From NCBI RefSeq assembly GCF_904528075.1, contig NZ_LR882035.1:2170001-2234000 (forward strand): a stretch of DNA of 64,000 nt, read 5' to 3'. The notes beneath the pieces are model-generated. The model saw only the letters and a list, made by a program, of their open reading frames with translations, had not been told where the DNA came from and did no database searches. Of this stretch, positions 56,869 to 64,000 are shown in pieces; the first letter of the stretch is position 1; each line of letters starts with the position of its first letter. The stretch comes from Agreia sp. COWG. Its GTDB lineage: Bacteria; Actinomycetota; Actinomycetes; Actinomycetales; Microbacteriaceae. The position numbers and the translations under genes were made by a program.

Positions 56869-56881
56869 TTCATGCCATGAA
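56869..56881. promoter_or_regulatory. MarR-type operator 2 (TTCATgccATGAA)
   Basis: A second copy with 5-bp arms, its right half-site (ATGAACTAGT, 56877-56886) exactly 22 bp from the same half-site of operator 1, that is two helical turns. Confidence 0.7.
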
Positions 56882-56900
56882 CTAGTGAAGGGTGGCAGCA

Positions 56901-57779
56901 ATGAGCATACGGACGACCGGCACGATCGCAGTCTTCGGCGCGACGGGGCAACAGGGTGGCGCGGTCATCGACGCACTGCTAGAGCACAAGGCCTCGGTGC
57001 GGGCCATGGTCCGCGACCCTCAAGCCGACCGAGCTCAGGCGCTGGCCGCTCGCGACGTCGAGCTGGCGGCCATCCAGACTGATGACCCGGCATCGTTGAG
57101 TGCCGCGCTGATGGGAGTCGAAGCGTTCTACTTCATGACCCCGGAGGCGAACAATCTCGAAGAGGTTGAGACGGAGATCCGCATTGGCACGGCGCTCGTC
57201 GACGCGGCGGCCGGGGCACGCGTCCCGCACGTGGTGTTCAGCTCGGTCTTCGGCGCCGATCAGGAGTCCGGCGTGCCGCACCATGACTCGAAGCGAGCAA
57301 TTGAGGAGCACCTGAAGACGTCCGGCCTCAAAGCCTCGATGATTCGCTCCACCCCTTTCATGGAGGTGTTAGCGCCGAGGCTGGAGCACGGAGAGATCGT
57401 GCTGCGGCTGCCGCTGCCCGAGGATGCCGTCCTGAAAATGATCTCGGTGAAAGACGTCGGTCGGGTCGCAGCCTTGCTCTTGCTGGGCATCGCAGATTCG
57501 CCCGGCGGAGCCGTCGAACTCGTCGGCGACGAGCTGACGGGCCCCCAGATCGCTGCGACGTTCGGCGCGCACGCCGGACTCCCAGCACGGTACGAGGCCC
57601 TCCCATTGAGTGTGCTTGCCAGCGACCTCGATAGGGCGATGTTTCGCCAGTTCGCGAAGATGGCCGAGTACCCTACCGACCTTGCGGCGGCGCGGGCGAT
57701 CGAGCCGGCAATCAAGAACCTAGCCGAATGGATCCGATTCACCGGCTGGACCGCGTCTACAAATGTGGCTAGTTCCTAA
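56901..57779 (+). CDS. NmrA-like NAD(P)-binding protein
   Basis: 292 aa from the ATG at 56901; an in-frame GTG at 56892 is possible, but GAAGGGTGG fits the ATG. The dinucleotide motif is VFGATGQQGG (11-20), followed by ASVRAMVRDP and VVFSSVFGAD, and TPFMEVLAPRLEHG, which matches the NmrA/HSCARG-like atypical SDR family. These lack the normal catalytic triad and act as redox sensors or quinone/NADPH-dependent reductases. It is probably repressed by the MarR protein encoded upstream and induced by a small electrophile or aromatic compound. Confidence 0.88.
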   Translation: MSIRTTGTIAVFGATGQQGGAVIDALLEHKASVRAMVRDPQADRAQALAARDVELAAIQTDDPASLSAALMGVEAFYFMTPEANNLEEVETEIRIGTALVDAAAGARVPHVVFSSVFGADQESGVPHHDSKRAIEEHLKTSGLKASMIRSTPFMEVLAPRLEHGEIVLRLPLPEDAVLKMISVKDVGRVAALLLLGIADSPGGAVELVGDELTGPQIAATFGAHAGLPARYEALPLSVLASDLDRAMFRQFAKMAEYPTDLAAARAIEPAIKNLAEWIRFTGWTASTNVASS

Positions 57780-57867
57780 GCCTCCTGTAGACAGGAACGC
57801 CTCGCGATTGCACCCACGGTCTCGGAGACCCGAGGAGGTTGCCGCATCCTCTAAAAGTGAGGTACTT

Positions 57868-58176
57868 ATGAAGACCCCACAATTCATCGCTGCAATCGAA
57901 CGAATCACCCGCGGCAACTTCCGCCTCCTCGTCATCGTCGACTTACGCCACACAGCGATCACAGAGCACCGCCACGGAGCGATCAAATCCCCATCTTCGC
58001 GGGGATCGACTAGCGGGGCAGGGTCTCGATGGCCTTCTGCGCAGCTTCCAGATCAGGTGCGGGCACCGATCCTTCGCCGGCGGGCACGTGGCCTTCCTTC
58101 CATCGTCGGAGCACCCCGACCGGCAGCTCCTCCGACACGAGAGCGAAGCAGAAGTGATCGCGCCAGTCGCCGTTGA
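57868..58176 (+). CDS. doubtful small ORF, possibly a truncated gene
   Basis: 102 aa. The ATG has GTGAGG 5 nt upstream, and the first 45 residues (TPQFIAAIERITRGNFRLLVIVDLRHTAITEH) look protein-like. The second half lies antisense to the RimJ-like gene and reads as an Arg/Ala/Pro-rich shadow. Either a real N-terminus was joined to unrelated DNA at the island edge, or this is not a gene. A 13-bp palindrome (GGTCTCgGAGACC, 57818-57830) lies between it and the NmrA-like gene. Confidence 0.25.
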   Translation: MKTPQFIAAIERITRGNFRLLVIVDLRHTAITEHRHGAIKSPSSRGSTSGAGSRWPSAQLPDQVRAPILRRRARGLPSIVGAPRPAAPPTRERSRSDRASRR

Positions 58177-58663
58177 TGTGGATGAACCGCCTTCTGAGCC
58201 CCTCGTAGCGGTAGCCGAGCTTCTCGACGACGCGCAGGCTCGGCGCGTTCTCGGGCCGGATGCAGATCTCGATGCGGTGGAGTCCGACCTGAAAGAAGGA
58301 GTAGTCCGACGCGAGCGCCACGGCCGTGGGAGTGATGTTCTTACCCGCGAACCGCTCGGAGACCCAGTAGCCGATACTGGCCGACGACACCGAGCCGTAA
58401 CTGATCGACGATACGTTCAGCTGGCCGGCGAGCCGCCCCTCGTACTCGATGAGAAACGGCAGGCCGTAGCCAGCCCTCGCGTTGTTCTGCAACGACCGGA
58501 TGCTGGCCCGCGTATCGAAGGACATCGGCCCGTTCGGGTTGGTCGCCTCCCACTTGCGCAGCCAACCGCGGTTCTCCATCAGCTCTCGTTCGAGCGCCTT
58601 CGCGTCACGGACGCGAATGGGCCTGATGACGATCGGACCGTCGGAGAGCGTAGGAACAAACAT
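58010..58663 (-). CDS. RimJ/RimL-like GNAT acetyltransferase
   Basis: 217 aa. The N-terminus VIRPIRVRDAKALERELMENRGWLRKWEATNP, the acceptor strand IGYWVSERFAGKNITPTAVALASDYSFF and the segment HRIEICIRPENAPSLRVVEKLGYRYEGLRRRFIHING are typical for ribosomal-protein-alanine acetyltransferases, with RFAGKNI in the CoA-binding position. Its substrate could be a ribosomal protein N-terminus or a small molecule. It is the first core gene right of the accessory region and is followed on the same strand side by galU. Confidence 0.88.
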   Translation of the reverse strand: MFVPTLSDGPIVIRPIRVRDAKALERELMENRGWLRKWEATNPNGPMSFDTRASIRSLQNNARAGYGLPFLIEYEGRLAGQLNVSSISYGSVSSASIGYWVSERFAGKNITPTAVALASDYSFFQVGLHRIEICIRPENAPSLRVVEKLGYRYEGLRRRFIHINGDWRDHFCFALVSEELPVGVLRRWKEGHVPAGEGSVPAPDLEAAQKAIETLPR

Positions 58664-58713
58664 CGGCGGTGACAGTCATTCCTTCTATCGAGTGCGAACG
58701 GTGACGCGGAGGG

Positions 58714-59604
58714 CTACAGTCCCTTGACGTATTCCTTCAGCCAGGGGCGCAGGTCGCCGCCCAGGTCTTCGCGGTCGCTCGCGAGCTGGATGATGGCCTT
58801 GATGTAGTCCAGTTTGTCACCGGTGTCGTAGCGACGGCCCCGGAACACCACGCCGTAGACGCCGTTCGCGATCGACGGATCGTTCGCGAGCGTCTCGAGC
58901 GCGTCGGTGAGCTGGATCTCATTGCCTTTGCCCGGCTCGGTCTTCTCGAGCACGTCGAAGATCTCGGGCTGCAGAACATAGCGGCCGATCACGGCGTAGT
59001 TCGAGGGCGCGTCCTCGGCCGAGGGCTTCTCCACCAGTCCGGTGATGCGCACGACGTCGGCGTCATCGGTGGTCTCGATCGACGCGACGCCGTACATGTG
59101 CACGACGGAGGGATCGACCTCGAGGAGGGCGACCACGGAGGTGGTGCGCTCTTCTGCGACCTCGATCATGCGCGACAGCAGTTCGTCGCGCGCATCGATC
59201 AGGTCGTCTCCGAGCAGAACGGCGAACGGCTGGTGCCCCACGTGCATGCGCGCTCGAGACACCGCGTGCCCGAGACCTCGAGGGTCACCCTGGCGCACGT
59301 AGTGCATCTCTGCGAGCGCGGTGGCCTCGTTCACCATGCGCAGCTTGTTGCCGTCACCCTTCGACTCGAGTGTGGCCTCGAGCTCGGTGACGCGGTCGAA
59401 GTGATTGGCGAGCGCATGCTTGTTGCGACCGGTGACCACGAGAATGTCGTCGAGGCCGGCTGCCACCGCCTCTTCTACCACGTACTGGATCGCCGGCTTG
59501 TCGACGACGGGCAGCATCTCCTTCGGCAGAGCCTTGGTGGCCGGCAGGAATCGTGTTCCCAGTCCGGCAGCAGGAATAACGGCCTTTGTAATCTTTGTCC
59601 CCAT
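58714..59604 (-). CDS. galU: UTP-glucose-1-phosphate uridylyltransferase
   Basis: 296 aa. The nucleotide-binding signature VIPAAGLGTRFLPATKALPKEMLPVVDKP (8-36), VLLGDDLID (UTP/Mg binding Asp), GLVEKPSAEDAPSNYAVIGRYVL and FRGRRYDTGDKLDYIKA are all GalU hallmarks. The enzyme makes UDP-glucose for cell-wall polysaccharides, glycolipids and trehalose. The ATG at 59604 has GGGAGC just upstream. It is divergent from the cyclo-ligase gene, an arrangement common in Actinobacteria. Confidence 0.96.
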   Translation of the reverse strand: MGTKITKAVIPAAGLGTRFLPATKALPKEMLPVVDKPAIQYVVEEAVAAGLDDILVVTGRNKHALANHFDRVTELEATLESKGDGNKLRMVNEATALAEMHYVRQGDPRGLGHAVSRARMHVGHQPFAVLLGDDLIDARDELLSRMIEVAEERTTSVVALLEVDPSVVHMYGVASIETTDDADVVRITGLVEKPSAEDAPSNYAVIGRYVLQPEIFDVLEKTEPGKGNEIQLTDALETLANDPSIANGVYGVVFRGRRYDTGDKLDYIKAIIQLASDREDLGGDLRPWLKEYVKGL

Positions 59605-59689
59605 GCTCCCAAGGCTATCGAATGCCCCGGTGAGCGCGTGCACATCCGCGAAACACCGCCGACACCTGCTTTCGCCTAAAATCGGTGGA

Positions 59690-60268
59690 ATGGTCACAGA
59701 CCCGAGCAACATCAAACGAGCACTGCGCGCCGAACTTCGTGAGCGACGCCGCACCCGAACGTCCGTCGAGAGGGCCGCAGCGACATCCGGCTTCACGAGC
59801 AATCTCGAGAAGCTGGTCACCGACACCGGTTCGACCTACCTCTCGTGCTATCTCTCGGCCACTCACGAACCGAACACCCGCGAGTTCCTGAACTGGGCGC
59901 GCACCAGGGGCATCCGCACCCTCTTTCCCGTCGCGCGAGAGGACGGCCTGCTCGACTGGACGCGTGGCGACGGTGATGCAGAGGCGGAGGGTCTGTTCGG
60001 AATGCCCGAGCCTGTCGGCGAGGTCCTCGGCCCGATGGAGATCAACGACGTCGACCTCATCCTGGTTCCGGCCGCCGCCGTCGACACCGCCGGGGTCAGA
60101 TTGGGCTGGGGTCGGGGATACTTTGATAAGACACTCGGCAGCATGCAGAAATGCCCGCCGGTCTATGCGCTCATCTTCGACGACGAACTGCTCGAGTCCG
60201 TGCCCCGAGAGATTCACGACCAGCCGGTCGACGGGGTCGTCACCCCCACGCGCATCGTCACCTTCTAG
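59690..60268 (+). CDS. 5-formyltetrahydrofolate cyclo-ligase
   Basis: 192 aa. IKRALRAELRERRRTRT at the start, TLFPVAREDGLLDW in the middle and the phosphate/folate site LVPAAAVDTAGVRLGWGRGYFDKTL (GWGRGYFD) are the family markers. It converts 5-formyl-THF to 5,10-methenyl-THF with ATP, salvaging a folate by-product. TAAAAT at 59677-59682 with 7 nt to the ATG suggests a leaderless mRNA. Confidence 0.95.
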   Translation: MVTDPSNIKRALRAELRERRRTRTSVERAAATSGFTSNLEKLVTDTGSTYLSCYLSATHEPNTREFLNWARTRGIRTLFPVAREDGLLDWTRGDGDAEAEGLFGMPEPVGEVLGPMEINDVDLILVPAAAVDTAGVRLGWGRGYFDKTLGSMQKCPPVYALIFDDELLESVPREIHDQPVDGVVTPTRIVTF

Positions 60269-60334
60269 CCCGCATCACCCCACCCGCGTCATCGAGCGCG
60301 CCGGCATAATCCGGCCGCTCCAAGGAGTCCTCTC

Positions 60335-60679
60335 GTGCCCACCTATTCATACCGATGCACCGAGTGCACCAATGCCTTCGACATCCACCAGGCCTTCACC
60401 GACGACTCGCTCACGGTGTGCCCCGTCTGCGGCGGCAAGCTGCGCAAGGTCTTCAGCGCCGTCGGCGTGACCTTCAACGGCTCGGGTTTCTACCGCAACG
60501 ACTCCAGGGCCGCAGAGAAGTCATCGTCCGCGAGCGGGTCTTCCACCGGTTCGAAGTCGGAGTCTGCCTCGAAGGCCTCGGAATCGAAGACCTCGGACTC
60601 GACATCTTCGAAGCCCAGCACGATGTCGACCCCGAGCGCGCCGAAGGCTCCCAGCGCCACCTCTTCGTCATCCTCCTAA
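60335..60679 (+). CDS. FmdB-like zinc-ribbon protein
   Basis: 114 aa, GTG start with AAGGAGT upstream. The first 45 residues form the FmdB regulatory-protein zinc ribbon: PTYSYRCTECTNAF and TVCPVCGGKLRKVF, with CxxC pairs at both ends. The remaining 60 residues are a Ser/Lys/Thr-rich disordered tail ending in a Ser run. Its role is unknown; it lies between the folate gene and mscL, a conserved order in related genomes to my knowledge. Confidence 0.9.
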   Translation: MPTYSYRCTECTNAFDIHQAFTDDSLTVCPVCGGKLRKVFSAVGVTFNGSGFYRNDSRAAEKSSSASGSSTGSKSESASKASESKTSDSTSSKPSTMSTPSAPKAPSATSSSSS

Positions 60680-60740
60680 ACTGTTCGCAGGCAGCTACGC
60701 GAGGGGTCGCTGCCGCCCAGACCAGAGGAAGAGAAACATC

Positions 60741-61160
60741 ATGATCAAGGGCTTCAAAGAGTTCATCCTGCGCGGAAACGTGATCGACCTGGCCGTGGCC
60801 GTCGTCATCGGCGCGGCATTCACGGCGGTTGTGACCTCGATCGTCGCCAACATCTTCACTCCGATTCTCGGCCAGTTGGCCAACGCGAAAGATCTCGAGA
60901 GCGCCTTCCGCATCCCTGTGGGCGACGGGGAGATCAAGCTCGGCGCCGTGCTCGCCTCGATAATTCAGTTCGTCATCATCGCAGCCGTCGTGTACTTCGT
61001 CTTCGTGGTGCCGGTGAACCACCTGAAGAAGGTCGCCTTCCTCAAGAAGCAGCAGCCCACCCCCGAGACCGTCACCGCTCCCCCGAGCGAGGCCGAGCTG
61101 CTCACCGAGATCCGCGATCTTCTCGCGAAGCAGCAGTCCACCGGAACCCACGGCGCCTAG
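60741..61160 (+). CDS. mscL: large-conductance mechanosensitive channel MscL
   Basis: 139 aa. FKEFILRGNVIDLAVAVVIGAAFTAVVTSIVANIFTPILG is the N-terminal amphipathic helix plus pore helix TM1, and FVIIAAVVYFVFVVPVNHLKK is TM2. The C-terminal helix SEAELLTEIRDLLAKQ is the conserved cytosolic bundle. The pentameric channel opens under hypo-osmotic membrane tension. AGAGGAAGAGA lies upstream of the ATG. A hairpin terminator follows. Confidence 0.97.
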   Translation: MIKGFKEFILRGNVIDLAVAVVIGAAFTAVVTSIVANIFTPILGQLANAKDLESAFRIPVGDGEIKLGAVLASIIQFVIIAAVVYFVFVVPVNHLKKVAFLKKQQPTPETVTAPPSEAELLTEIRDLLAKQQSTGTHGA

Positions 61161-61174
61161 CCGCAGGCGCACGC

Positions 61175-61202
61175 AGAAGCCCTCACCAATGTGGGGGCTT
61201 CT
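61175..61202 (+). terminator. terminator after mscL
   Basis: AGAAGCCCTCAC and GTGGGGGCTTCT pair over 12 bp with one T-G pair and a 4-nt loop, followed by CCTGTTTG. It overlaps the end of the convergent small gene and may serve both directions. Confidence 0.75.
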
Positions 61203-61422
61203 CCTGTTTGAGGCGGTCGTCGTTTCTGTCGCTCCCCCTGGGGGCGGGCGCTCCCCACGAGGCGTCGGTGTCCTCATCGGCTTTGGCGACGGCCGAACCG
61301 TCGGCGCGCTGCGGCGTCGGATCCGAGCCGGGGGCGGCATCCGTTTTCACCCGCCGTCGACCGACGCGCCGGATGCCCGTGGCACGGCCGTCGGAATCGG
61401 TCTCGTTCGTCTCGCTCGGCAC
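61183..61422 (-). CDS. small conserved actinobacterial protein
   Basis: 79 aa, GTG start. It is hydrophilic, rich in Asp, Arg, Thr and Ala, and probably disordered. It ends SDRNDDRLKQEKPPHW; endings of the type NDERL-x-x-DKPPHW are, from memory, a conserved tail of a short protein near large helicase genes in Microbacteriaceae, which is why I take it as real. It lies 10 bp after the stop of the large helicase gene on the same strand and may be cotranscribed. Function unknown. Confidence 0.6.
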   Translation of the reverse strand: MPSETNETDSDGRATGIRRVGRRRVKTDAAPGSDPTPQRADGSAVAKADEDTDASWGAPAPRGSDRNDDRLKQEKPPHW

Positions 61423-61432
61423 TCGAGCGAGC

Positions 61433-64000
61433 CTACCGACTGAAAGGCAGCGGGGCGGTCTCGTCTGTGCTGTGCCCGATGGCCTGGCGCTCGACAGCGG
61501 CGAGCTCGCGCAGCCCGATCACCTGGGCGATGCGGCTGGCCACAGCCTCGGGATCGCTGAAGAGCTCGAAGCTGTGCACACGCAGGTAGTGCCAGCCGAG
61601 ACGTCGAAGCATGTCGGGGCGCAGGCGTAGCGACTCGCGAAGGCTGGCCGAGTGCACCACGGAATCCGTCTCGATGGCGATGGCGCGACCGTCGTGCGAG
61701 GCGACGAGGGTGAGCTTTCCGCGGTGTTCGAAAGCGACGTCGAGCCCGCGGGAGCCAAGACGCCTGGCGAGGTCGATGAGCAGGGCATCACCGGGGCTCG
61801 AGAAGGTGTCGGGTGTCGGGCCCGTCTCGACCTCGGTGAGAATCTGACGGAGCGCCACGACGCCGTGCGCCATGCGATCTTCGTCGATGTCTGCGGGATG
61901 GAAGCAGCTGACGATGTCCATGGAGCGGCGGGCCCGGGTCATTCCGACGGCGAGCAGGCGTTCCCCGCCTGGTCGCGCCAGGGCACCGAAATTCGTGAGC
62001 ACGCGACCATGCGTGGTCTTGCCGTAGCCCACCGAGAAGATGACCCGGTCGCGGCTTTGAGCCACGGACTGGTCGAGCGTGGCCACCATGAACGGCTCGG
62101 CCCGGTCTTTCAAGATGAAATCGCTCAGGTCGCTGCGCTTCGCGAAGGCCGAGAGGACGGCCTGCTGCACGCGCACGGCGTGCCTCGGGCTCGCGGTGAT
62201 GACCATCAGCGACTCGCCCGCGTAGTGCATGGCGTGATCGAGAACGAGGGTGACCACGCGGTCCACCTCGTCGTCGACGCTCTCCACCGCTCCCGTCTCG
62301 GCGTCGGGCATGCCGCCACGGCCCTCGACGTAGTGCAGCGAGAGGCTGCCGTGGCCGAGGAAGGTTCCAGCCCAGGGCAGCGAGTCGATCTTGCCGCCGT
62401 AGAAGCGGTGGTTCACGAGCTCGACGAGGTCTTCGCCGCCAGCGCGGTAGCTGCGGGTGAGCGAGAGCGTGGGAACGAGCTCCGCGAGGCGGGCGAGTGC
62501 CGACTCCGCGTGCAGCTCCTCGACCGACTGGTCGCCGCGGGCTTGATTCTCCGAGCCGGATGCGATGGCGATGTCGAAACGCGACGGCGTCTGCGTGACG
62601 GGGTCGCCGAAGGCCACAACCTGGCGCCCGCGGCGGATGGCACCCACGTTCTCGGCGAGGGTGGTCGCTCCCGCGTCGACAAGGATAACGGTGTCGAAGT
62701 GCAGCGAATCGGAGATCTCGGCGATCTCGTACGGCGAGGCCAGCCAGACCGGAGCGAGGACGCGTCCGAGGTGCGGTGCCGCCTCGTGAAGCGCGGACGA
62801 GGTCACTGCCTCGGAGCGCAGCATCGCCTTCAGCGCCGCGGCTTCCTCGGGATAGTCGACGAGACCCACGTTCCAGGTCTCGGCGAGCTGCCATGCGAGA
62901 AGTGCGCCGCTGGCCGAGGCATGCGCCTCGTCGACCAAACGGAAGTCGGCCTCGAGGCGATCGAGTACCGAGGTGTTCGCCCCGAGAAGGGCGCGATCGT
63001 TCGCGAGCATCTGCTCGAGGACGGACTGCCACCAGGCGAGCTCGAGCTCGTCGGCGACGGCGCTCTCGGGCACGTGGCGCTGAGACAGGTCGGTGAGCAG
63101 CGGGTCGAGCGAGTGCTCGCGAAGGGTGTCGAGAAGGGCGGTGCGCTCCTGCAGGTTCGCCAGAACCTCGGAGTCGGCGGCGAGGCCCTCGACGAGCGAG
63201 AGCAGCTGGTCGATGGGCAGGCTGGAGAGCTGCTTGGCCGACCCGGTGAAACCGAGGGGCATATCGAGCTGGGCGAGGTCACCGGTGACGCGCTGGTAGG
63301 CCACCTGCACGTCGGCGATACCGATCGGGATTTCGGGTGGTATGCCCGCCGCGGCGAAGCGGTACCAGAGCGTGCGCTGCTGTTGGATGTGGCGGAGCGC
63401 CTCGTTCAGGTCGCCGATGTGCACGCCGGGGCGCACGTACTCCCTGGCCAGGCCGCGCAGGCGGCGGCGGCTCGTCGAGGAGAGTTGCGGCGAGTCCTTG
63501 CGGTGCGACGTGGCCGCGATCAGCTCGGTCAGCGACCGGTCGAAGACGACGGGAAGGAACTTGTCGAGCGTCTCTCGCAGGTCGAGAAGCAGGCGCAGGT
63601 ACACGCCCAGCTCGGTGAGCGTCGCGAACGGACGCATGCGCGTCTGGCCGATCAGCTCCCAGGCCCCGGAGAGCAGCTTGGGAAGATCGGTGGAGTGAAG
63701 TCGCTTGGCCAGCTGGTGCGCGCTATGGGCGTCGTCCGACGAGGCGAACGAGGCGCCGTACCAGGGCGAGTCGTCGGGGCCGTAACGGAACTCACCCAGC
63801 GCGGCGGCCTTGCTGAGCGTCTTCGCGGCCTTGCCGCGGCCGGATGCGAGGCCCTCGAGCGCGTGCCGATCGAGGCGCGCCTTGGTGGCGGGAGGGGTCT
63901 GCAGCAGTTCGAGTCGTGCCAGCTCGCGTAGGGCGTCGAGCACCGAGACCTTGAGCACGGGATCGACGCGGCGCAACGAGCCGCGGTAGTCGAGCAGCAC
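61433..64000 (-). CDS. large SF1 helicase with C-terminal nuclease-like domain (N-terminus outside the window)
   Basis: 855 codons are visible, open to the right edge. The order resembles DUF4011/AAA_11-AAA_12 helicases: a long helical insertion (to about residue 430 of the visible part), motif II at FDTVILVDAGATT, motif III VVAFGDPVTQTP, motif IV SYRAGGEDLVELVNHRFYGG, motif V around VAQSRDRVIFSVGYG and motif VI VGMTRARRSMDIV. Last comes a Vsr/PD-(D/E)xK-like domain (FEHRGKLTLVASHDGRAIAIETD, RLRPDMLRRLGWHYLRVHSFELFSDP). Walker A must lie outside the window. The Walker B reads DAGA in place of DEAS. Related proteins are thought to act in defence or DNA repair; this is not settled. Confidence 0.82.
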   Translation of the reverse strand: MLLDYRGSLRRVDPVLKVSVLDALRELARLELLQTPPATKARLDRHALEGLASGRGKAAKTLSKAAALGEFRYGPDDSPWYGASFASSDDAHSAHQLAKRLHSTDLPKLLSGAWELIGQTRMRPFATLTELGVYLRLLLDLRETLDKFLPVVFDRSLTELIAATSHRKDSPQLSSTSRRRLRGLAREYVRPGVHIGDLNEALRHIQQQRTLWYRFAAAGIPPEIPIGIADVQVAYQRVTGDLAQLDMPLGFTGSAKQLSSLPIDQLLSLVEGLAADSEVLANLQERTALLDTLREHSLDPLLTDLSQRHVPESAVADELELAWWQSVLEQMLANDRALLGANTSVLDRLEADFRLVDEAHASASGALLAWQLAETWNVGLVDYPEEAAALKAMLRSEAVTSSALHEAAPHLGRVLAPVWLASPYEIAEISDSLHFDTVILVDAGATTLAENVGAIRRGRQVVAFGDPVTQTPSRFDIAIASGSENQARGDQSVEELHAESALARLAELVPTLSLTRSYRAGGEDLVELVNHRFYGGKIDSLPWAGTFLGHGSLSLHYVEGRGGMPDAETGAVESVDDEVDRVVTLVLDHAMHYAGESLMVITASPRHAVRVQQAVLSAFAKRSDLSDFILKDRAEPFMVATLDQSVAQSRDRVIFSVGYGKTTHGRVLTNFGALARPGGERLLAVGMTRARRSMDIVSCFHPADIDEDRMAHGVVALRQILTEVETGPTPDTFSSPGDALLIDLARRLGSRGLDVAFEHRGKLTLVASHDGRAIAIETDSVVHSASLRESLRLRPDMLRRLGWHYLRVHSFELFSDPEAVASRIAQVIGLRELAAVERQAIGHSTDETAPLPFSR

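Noticed and set aside
53010..58009. tRNA-Ala as attachment site of the accessory region
   Set aside because: The region lies on the 5' side of the tRNA, and no repeat of the tRNA 3' end is seen near 58.0 kb. No integrase gene is present.
61652..63931. 759-codon open frame on the plus strand
   Set aside because: Antisense to the large helicase gene; the protein is composed of low-complexity Arg/Glu/Gly/Ala stretches.

Overview
The window is high-GC chromosomal DNA from an actinobacterium. Gene content and protein style point to the family Microbacteriaceae: Ku with a Pol-PE-Lig type LigD, an imuA'-imuB-dnaE2 mutasome behind a TCGAAC-N4-GTTCGA SOS box, a 16S-23S spacer without tRNA genes, a DUF222-HNH gene, many leaderless starts and frequent GTG starts. 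The genus cannot be fixed by reading alone. Coding density is very high and many genes overlap by the ATGA or GTGA pattern.

Layout. 1-6.1 kb: a truncated flavin-dependent monooxygenase followed by a cysteine-synthase-like enzyme, a patatin-like hydrolase coupled to a hexapeptide-repeat protein, a DUF222-HNH endonuclease, and SRPBCC, HAD and GNAT proteins. 6.1-11.9 kb: hrpA, an MFS transporter and a PNPOx-type flavoenzyme. 11.9-20.5 kb: a catabolic module on the minus strand made of an oligopeptide-type ABC transporter (lipoprotein, two permeases, fused double ATPase), an alpha/beta hydrolase and a GH1 beta-glycosidase. A LacI-type regulator gene lies just upstream, and a perfect 7-bp-arm palindrome covers the -10 and spacer of the operon promoter; I read it as a glycoside uptake and hydrolysis system. 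20.5-25 kb: two aldo/keto reductases, a secreted coiled-coil protein and a (methyl)citrate synthase. 25-28.4 kb: divergent ku and ligD (non-homologous end joining). 28.4-32.8 kb: a small membrane protein, NUDIX hydrolase, an atypical SDR with a zinc ribbon, a tiny membrane protein and a fatty-acid CoA ligase.

32.9-38.9 kb: a complete rRNA operon on the minus strand (16S-23S-5S) with tandem promoters, boxA-like motifs, complementary processing stems flanking 16S and 23S, and a terminator. 38.9-48.1 kb: DNA metabolism, with a Ski2-like DUF3516 helicase divergent from the SOS-controlled imuA'-imuB-dnaE2 cassette, then an Fpg/Nei glycosylase. 48.1-54 kb: SGNH hydrolase, a vWA/MoxR-type AAA+ pair, an unrecognised protein, tRNA-Ala(CGC) with its terminator, and a membrane protein.

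54.0-58.0 kb looks like an accessory insertion with visibly more A/T in its first genes: a glycosyltransferase translationally coupled to a polytopic membrane protein, a decayed ricin-B-lectin fragment, and a MarR/NmrA pair with two operator palindromes. 58-64 kb returns to housekeeping genes: RimJ-like GNAT, galU, 5-formyl-THF cyclo-ligase, FmdB-like protein, mscL, a small conserved protein, and the C-terminal part of a very large SF1 helicase-nuclease that runs off the right edge.
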